Source: Paracoccus endophyticus
Lineage (GTDB): Bacteria > Pseudomonadota > Alphaproteobacteria > Rhodobacterales > Rhodobacteraceae
Reading direction: 5' to 3'
Length of the DNA stretch: 64,000 bases
Assembly (NCBI RefSeq): GCF_003286075.1
Contig: NZ_QLUV01000002.1
Span: 186,001-250,000 of the forward strand
Positions 59,872 to 64,000 of the stretch are shown here, one piece after another; positions within the stretch are counted from its first letter, which is position 1; every line of letters begins with the position of its first letter. The notes beneath the pieces are model-generated. The model was given only the letters and a program-made list of their open reading frames with translations, searched no databases and was not told where the DNA came from. A program made the translations under genes and the position numbers.

Positions 59872-60486
59872 TCAGGGCCGGATCTCGACCGGGGTGCCAA
59901 GGGCGGTGTGGGCGAACAGCTCGCGGATCTGGGCATTGGCCAGGGCGATGCAGCCTGCCGTCCAGTCGCCCCTGACGCGCAGGCCGTCCGCGACCTGATT
60001 GGGCTGGCCGTGGATCATGATGTCGCCGCCCGGATCGACGCCCGCGCGGCGCGCGCGGTCGCGGTCCTGCGGGCGGGGATAATCCAGCCCCAGCGACAGG
60101 GTAAAGCGGCTGCGGTCGTTCCGGCGGTCCACGCTGAAGACACCCTCGGGCGTGCGGCCGTCGCCCTGGCGGGCCTTGTCGCCGACCGGCGCGAACCCCA
60201 GCGCGATGTCGAAGACCCGCGGGTGGCCGTCGCGCTGCCACACGGTCATCCGCCGGGCGGCCTTTTCGATCAGGATGCGTTCGACCGGGCTGGTGATCTG
60301 CGGCGCCAAAGGGGGCAGCGGCGGGATGCCGGTGGGGCGCGGCAGCGGCCGCTGGACCGGCGGCAACCCCGGCAGGTCTGGCGCGGGCGCGGTCGGCACC
60401 GGCCCCAGGGGCCAGCGCCCGCCCGTCCAGATCATCGCCGCAGCCAGCGCCAGCGCGGCAAGGACCAGCCAGCGCCACGCCCTCAT
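59872..60486 (-). CDS. L,D-transpeptidase (YkuD domain)
   Basis: A 204-residue periplasmic protein. An N-terminal membrane anchor or signal (residues 4-20) leads to a Pro-rich linker (30-65) and a YkuD domain. His159 in IMIHGQPN and Cys179 in GDWTAGCIALAN form the active site, with Thr in place of the usual Ser before Ala-Gly-Cys. These enzymes make 3-3 cross-links in peptidoglycan or attach proteins to it. Its start overlaps the upstream aminotransferase by 4 bp, so it is translated as part of that operon. Confidence 0.9.
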   Translation of the reverse strand: MRAWRWLVLAALALAAAMIWTGGRWPLGPVPTAPAPDLPGLPPVQRPLPRPTGIPPLPPLAPQITSPVERILIEKAARRMTVWQRDGHPRVFDIALGFAPVGDKARQGDGRTPEGVFSVDRRNDRSRFTLSLGLDYPRPQDRDRARRAGVDPGGDIMIHGQPNQVADGLRVRGDWTAGCIALANAQIRELFAHTALGTPVEIRP

Positions 60487-61664
60487 TGCAGGTCGGCGAA
60501 GGCCCGTTGCAGGCGGTCCACCGCCTGCGCCACCCGGGCCCGCGGCGTGGCAAGGTTGAACCGGACATGCCCCTCGCCGCCCAGTCCGAAGCTTTCGCCG
60601 CGGTTCGCGGCGATGCCCGCGCCCCGCAGGATGCGCGCGTGCAGTTCGTCCGCCGAGAGGCCGGTGCCGGTGAAATCGACCCAGGCCAGGTAGGTCGCCT
60701 GCAGCGGCATCGACCGCGCGCCGGGAATGGCGTTCACGCCCGCGTCAAACAGCGCCGCGTTGCCCGCCAGATACGCCGTCAGCGCGTCCAGCCATTGCGC
60801 CCCCGCCGGCGAATAGGCCGCCGTCACCATCGGCAGACCGAACAGCCCCGGCGAGATTCCCTGCGCCGCCATGCGCGCCGCATACCGCTCGCGCAGCGCC
60901 GGGTCGGGGATGATCGCGTTGCCCAGGTGCGCCCCCGCGATGTTGAAGGATTTGGTCGCCGCCGTCAGCGTGACCAGCCGGTCCATGGCCTCGGGCGTGG
61001 CCAGGGCGGTGACGCTGTGGCGCGGACTGCCGGGCAGGACAAGATCGTGGTGGATCTCGTCGCTGACCAGCACCAGGTCGCGGTCGCGGCAGAACGCGGC
61101 GATCTGGCGCAGCTCGTCGGCCGACCAGACCCGGCCGCCCGGATTGTGGGGCGAGCACAGGATCAGCATCCGTTCGCGCCCGGTCAGGCGGCCCTGCCAG
61201 TCGTCCCAATCCAGCGCAAGCAGGCCCCCCTCTACCGCCAGCGGCAGTTCCGTCACCGTGCGGCCCGCGGCCTTCACCACGCGGGCAAAGGCGTGATAGA
61301 CCGGCGTCATCAGGATCACGGCGTCGCCTGGCCGGGTGTAGGCCTCGACCGCAAGCGCGGTGCCGTTGACCAGCCCGTGGACGGACAGGATCTCGTCGCC
61401 CGCGACCCTCCAGCCGTGGCGCTGGTCCATCCACCAGCGGATCGCGTCCAGATAGGGCGGGTTCGCGCCGGGATAGCCGTAGATGCCGCCCGCCACCACC
61501 TGCTGCAGCGCCGCCTGCACGGACGGGGGGGCGCGGAAATCCATGTCGGCGACCCACATCGCCAGCGTGTCGTCCGGCACGCCCCCGAACACCGCGTCCA
61601 TGTCGTCCCATTTGTTGCACAGCGTGCCGCGGCGGTCGATGATCTCGTCGAAGTCGGGGCTCAT
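60483..61664 (-). CDS. MalY/PatB-type aminotransferase (C-S lyase)
   Basis: A 393-residue fold-type I PLP enzyme. ADMDFRAPPSV at the N-terminus is typical of MalY/PatB. SPHNPGGRVW, VSDEIHHDLVLPG and the PLP lysine in LTAATKSFNIAGAHLGN follow. Family members cleave cystathionine or other C-S bonds and release sulfide, ammonia and pyruvate. ATG 61664 follows GAAAGGACC and begins MSPDFDEIIDRRGT. It is cotranscribed with the L,D-transpeptidase gene and diverges from the def cluster across 104 bp. Confidence 0.88.
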   Translation of the reverse strand: MSPDFDEIIDRRGTLCNKWDDMDAVFGGVPDDTLAMWVADMDFRAPPSVQAALQQVVAGGIYGYPGANPPYLDAIRWWMDQRHGWRVAGDEILSVHGLVNGTALAVEAYTRPGDAVILMTPVYHAFARVVKAAGRTVTELPLAVEGGLLALDWDDWQGRLTGRERMLILCSPHNPGGRVWSADELRQIAAFCRDRDLVLVSDEIHHDLVLPGSPRHSVTALATPEAMDRLVTLTAATKSFNIAGAHLGNAIIPDPALRERYAARMAAQGISPGLFGLPMVTAAYSPAGAQWLDALTAYLAGNAALFDAGVNAIPGARSMPLQATYLAWVDFTGTGLSADELHARILRGAGIAANRGESFGLGGEGHVRFNLATPRARVAQAVDRLQRAFADLQ

Positions 61665-61768
61665 GGCGGTCCTTTCGCGGGGTTCCTGCGCTGTCGGCGA
61701 CACCATAGCGGCTTGGCCCGCGGCTTAAACCCTTGCCCTTCTCGGGGTCGGCGCAATATCTGGGGGCC

Positions 61769-62287
61769 ATGAGCCGCCCCATCCTGTTGTTTCCCGACCC
61801 CCGCCTGAAAAAGGCCTGCGCCCCGATCGGCCGCATCACGCCCGAGATCGAGACGCTGGCCGCGGACATGCTGGCCGCGATGTATGCCGCGCCTGGCGTG
61901 GGACTGGCTGCGCCGCAGGTCGGCGTGCTGCTGCGGCTGTTCGTGATGGACTGCACCAAGGACCCGGATGCGCCGCGCGCCCCCATCGTGATGATCGACC
62001 CCCAGCTTGAGGCGACATCCGAGGCGCTGAACGTCTACGAGGAGGGATGCCTGTCCTTCCCCGACCAGTACGCCGAGGTGACGCGCCCGGCCGAGGTCAC
62101 GATGCGCTGGACGGGGCTTGACGGTGCCACCCACAGCCGCGACTTTCAGGGGCTGTGGGCGACCTGTGCCCAGCACGAGCTGGACCACCTTAACGGCAAG
62201 CTGTTCATCGACCACGTCGGCCCGATGAAACGGCAGCTGATCACCCGGCGAATGACCAAGATGAAGCGAGAGCTGGCCCGTGCCTGA
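61769..62287 (+). CDS. def: Peptide deformylase 1
   Basis: A 172-residue peptide deformylase that removes the formyl group from nascent proteins. All three motifs are intact: GVGLAAPQ (residues 43-50), EGCLS with metal ligand Cys94, and QHELDH with His136, catalytic Glu137 and His140. It is the first of three paralogues leading to fmt. Its last 8 bp overlap the second paralogue's GTG start. The frame extends upstream by 12 codons, but this ATG gives the normal length. Confidence 0.95.
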   Translation: MSRPILLFPDPRLKKACAPIGRITPEIETLAADMLAAMYAAPGVGLAAPQVGVLLRLFVMDCTKDPDAPRAPIVMIDPQLEATSEALNVYEEGCLSFPDQYAEVTRPAEVTMRWTGLDGATHSRDFQGLWATCAQHELDHLNGKLFIDHVGPMKRQLITRRMTKMKRELARA

Positions 62288-62966
62288 CGACACCCTTGCA
62301 CGCGCGGCGGCGCAGCCGGGCGACCGCGGCGACGCCGCGGGCGACGATCCGGGGATGGCCCATGGGCGGCCGGGCGGCCCCCTGCCGGGCCTGCCGCAGG
62401 GGCGTGTCCGGCCCGTCCTGATCCATCCCGACCCGATCCTGCGCCAGTCCTGCCGCCCCGCCGCCGGGATGGCGCCCCCTGCGCTGCGGACGCTGGTGGC
62501 CGACCTGTTCGCCACGGTCTACGCCGCACAGGGCAGGGGCCTCGCCGCGCCCCAGGTCGGCGAGACGCGGCGCGTCTTCGTCATGGATGCCGGCTGGAAG
62601 ACCGGGGCGTCCTGCCCCCGCGCCCTGATCGACCCCGTCCTGCTGTGGCAGTCGCCCGAGCAGGCCTGCGACGTCGAGCGGTGCCTGTCGATCCCCGACC
62701 GGCCCGTCAGCGTGACGCGCCCGCTGGCGATCCGGGTCGGCCATGTGGACCTGGACGGGCAGCCCTGCACGGCCGACCTGTCGGGGGCCGAGGCGCGCAT
62801 CGCGCTGCACGAGATGGACCACCTCGACGGACGGCTGATCATCGACGCACCGGGCGCCGGACAGCCCGACGGGTCCGGCAAGGGGGGGTCCGGCAAGGGG
62901 GGGTCCGGCAATGGGGGGTCCGGCAAGGGGGCATTCGGCGGGGCCGCGCCCGGGCCCATGGCGTGA
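62280..62966 (+). CDS. Peptide deformylase paralogue 2 with G-rich repeat tail
   Basis: A 228-residue deformylase-like protein starting with GTG. After ~42 unusual N-terminal residues the domain shows GRGLAAPQ (85-92), ERCLS (Cys135; Arg replaces the usual Gly) and LHEMDH (His177, Glu178, His181). The metal ligands and catalytic Glu are thus kept and activity is plausible. Residues ~198-217 are four copies of a GSGKG-type unit encoded by a 15-bp tandem repeat with two seven-G runs. Those runs fit a -1 slippery heptamer in this frame (see findings). It overlaps def by 8 bp and the third paralogue by 4 bp. Confidence 0.85.
   Translation: MPDDTLARAAAQPGDRGDAAGDDPGMAHGRPGGPLPGLPQGRVRPVLIHPDPILRQSCRPAAGMAPPALRTLVADLFATVYAAQGRGLAAPQVGETRRVFVMDAGWKTGASCPRALIDPVLLWQSPEQACDVERCLSIPDRPVSVTRPLAIRVGHVDLDGQPCTADLSGAEARIALHEMDHLDGRLIIDAPGAGQPDGSGKGGSGKGGSGNGGSGKGAFGGAAPGPMA
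62874..62933 (+). repeat. Four 15-bp tandem repeats in the second def paralogue
   Basis: Units TCCGGCAAGGGGGGG begin at 62874, 62889, 62904 and 62919. The third has an A-to-T-type change (AAT) and the fourth loses G's at its end. Units 1 and 2 contain runs of seven G at 62882-62888 and 62897-62903. Confidence 0.88.
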
Positions 62967-63463
62967 GCGTCCGCCCGGTCCTGCCCTATGCCGACCGTCG
63001 CCTGCACGGTCCTGCCGCCCCGGTCGAAGGGGTCACGGAAGCCGTGCGGATGATCTGGGACGACATGATCGACACCATGGAGGCGATGCCCGGCGTGGGC
63101 CTTGCCGCGCCCCAGATCGGGATCATGCTGCGGCTGGCGGTCGTCGATGCCTCGACCCGGCGCGGCCAGGCGGTGCGGATGGCCAACCCCGAAATCCTGC
63201 ACGCGTCGGTCCAGTTGCGCGCGCACGAGGAGGCGAGCCCGAACCTGCCCGGCGTGTCGGCCCGCATCGAGCGCCCCCGCGCCGTCACCGTGCGGTTCCT
63301 GAACGCCGACGGCCAGATCGAGGACCGCGACTTCGTCGGCCTGTGGGCGACCAGCGTCCAGCACCAGATCGACCATCTGGACGGGCGGCTGTATGTGGAC
63401 CACCTGACGCCCCTGCGGCGCAAGATGCTGGTGGCGAAATCGGCCAAGCTGGCGCGGCGCTAG
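62963..63463 (+). CDS. Peptide deformylase paralogue 3, catalytic residues lost
   Basis: A 166-residue deformylase-fold protein. Motif 1 is intact (GVGLAAPQ, 44-51). Motif 2, normally EGCLS, reads EASPN, so the metal-binding Cys is replaced by Ser92. Motif 3, normally HELDH, reads HQIDH (His134, Gln135, His138), so the catalytic Glu is lost. It should not deformylate by the usual mechanism. A regulatory or substrate-binding role is possible, as is a heteromer with paralogues 1 or 2. GTG at 62963 overlaps the previous stop (GTGA). The same frame is open from 62645, which matters for the frameshift idea. Confidence 0.85.
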   Translation: MSVRPVLPYADRRLHGPAAPVEGVTEAVRMIWDDMIDTMEAMPGVGLAAPQIGIMLRLAVVDASTRRGQAVRMANPEILHASVQLRAHEEASPNLPGVSARIERPRAVTVRFLNADGQIEDRDFVGLWATSVQHQIDHLDGRLYVDHLTPLRRKMLVAKSAKLARR

Positions 63464-63524
63464 CCATTCCGGCCGGGCGCCGGGCCTGCGGACCCGCCGT
63501 GACGCCGTTGACCAAGGAGAATCC

Positions 63525-64000
63525 ATGCGCGTCGTCTTCATGGGAACGCCCGAATTTTCGGTGCCGGCGTTGCAGGCGATCGCCGCGCGCCACGATGTTG
63601 CGGCCGTCTATTCGCAGCCGCCGCGCGCGGCCGGGCGGGGCCAGCAGGCGCGGCCGACCCCGGTTCATGCCGCGGCGCACGCGCTGGGGCTGGTGGTGCG
63701 GACGCCCGAGCGGCTGAAGGATGCCGCCGATCAGGCCGACTTCGCCGCGCTGGGTGCGGACGTGACGGTGGTCGTGGCCTACGGCCTGATCCTGCCGCGG
63801 CCGGTGCTGGATGCGCCCCGCCTGGGCTGCGTGAACATCCACGCCTCGATCCTGCCGCGCTGGCGGGGGGCCGCGCCGATCCATCGCGCGGTCCTGGCGG
63901 GGGACGCGGACACCGGCGTCTCGATCATGCAGATGGACGCAGGCCTGGACACCGGCCCGGTCCTGGCCGAGGCGCGCACCCCCATCGGCGCGACCGACAC
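63525..64000 (+). CDS. fmt: Methionyl-tRNA formyltransferase, 5' part
   Basis: The first 158 codons of fmt; the window ends inside the gene. The N-terminal formyltransferase domain opens with [26 protein letters not shown], the active-site [19 protein letters not shown] (with the catalytic Asn-His) and [12 protein letters not shown] are present. It formylates Met-tRNAfMet, the reaction whose product deformylase later reverses. AAGGAGA precedes the ATG. It follows the three def paralogues by 61 bp, the usual arrangement. The C-terminal tRNA-binding domain is outside the window. Confidence 0.96.
   Translation, partial: MRVVFMGTPEFSVPALQAIAARHDVAAVYSQPPRAAGRGQQARPTPVHAAAHALGLVVRTPERLKDAADQADFAALGADVTVVVAYGLILPRPVLDAPRLGCVNIHASILPRWRGAAPIHRAVLAGDADTGVSIMQMDAGLDTGPVLAEARTPIGATD

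Noticed and set aside
62645-62962. Start of the third deformylase paralogue inside paralogue 2
   Set aside because: The overlapping residues are low complexity and not deformylase-like. GTG 62963 with a GTGA overlap is better, although the open frame matters for the frameshift idea.
1-64000. tRNA, rRNA, CRISPR, transposase or prophage signals
   Set aside because: TTCGA-like strings (for example near 12045 and 47370) fall inside protein genes without tRNA arms. No regular repeat-spacer array or integrase/transposase motif was seen.

Overview
The window is very GC-rich, densely packed DNA with short intergenic gaps and many 1-8 bp gene overlaps. It reads as chromosomal sequence of an alphaproteobacterium of the family Rhodobacteraceae, most likely Paracoccus or a close relative. 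The aromatic aminotransferase at 18839-20023 closely resembles the structurally characterised Paracoccus denitrificans enzyme as I remember it. Other hints are the run of three peptide deformylase paralogues before fmt, a metR/metF divergon, CcrM-type GANTC sites in a candidate origin, and a Rhodobacteraceae-style intergenic repeat. I found no tRNA or rRNA genes, no CRISPR array, no transposase and no prophage.

Layout. 1-3.5 kb: end of an S49 peptidase, a tiny membrane protein, a pteridine-reductase-like SDR, an AT-rich gap with a perfect DnaA box, then uvrC. 3.5-12 kb: an anti-sigma kinase/STAS pair, a thiolase, a secreted serralysin-type protease, a GabD-type aldehyde dehydrogenase, an SH3 envelope protein, a P1 peptidase and an SDR. 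12-23 kb: msrA-prmA, a large OmpA-domain protein, ubiA/rsmE, a DUF1127 protein, sseA with the aromatic aminotransferase, smpB, and a ThDP enzyme. 23.3-32.4 kb: a five-gene minus-strand operon for an uncharacterised glycoconjugate. It encodes three two-domain fusions (glycosyltransferase-glycoside hydrolase, glycosyltransferase-Gfo/Idh dehydrogenase, glycosyltransferase-UDP-galactopyranose mutase), a medium-chain dehydrogenase and a stand-alone glycosyltransferase.

32.6-44 kb: a HisC-like aminotransferase, an SMR exporter, dapA, a lytic transglycosylase, an inositol-phosphatase-family protein, DUF4126, metR/metF, DUF2235, and an ornithine-type decarboxylase divergent from an Lrp/AsnC regulator. 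44-52 kb: valS, DUF1992, a FAD oxidoreductase divergent from mnmD, a rhomboid protease, gabT, and a repeat-rich 395-bp gap. 52-64 kb: accA, pgsA-moaD-moaE, ycjX-ycjF, hrpB, an L,D-transpeptidase with a C-S-lyase-type aminotransferase, and def-def-def-fmt, with fmt cut by the window end.

Most of the window is housekeeping: DNA repair, translation and its quality control, cofactors, fatty acid and phospholipid synthesis, and the cell wall. The accessory signals that stand out are the fusion-rich glycosyl operon, a possible programmed frameshift joining two deformylase paralogues through G-tract repeats, and the origin-like gap before uvrC. All functions are read from motifs and remembered families; no database search was possible.
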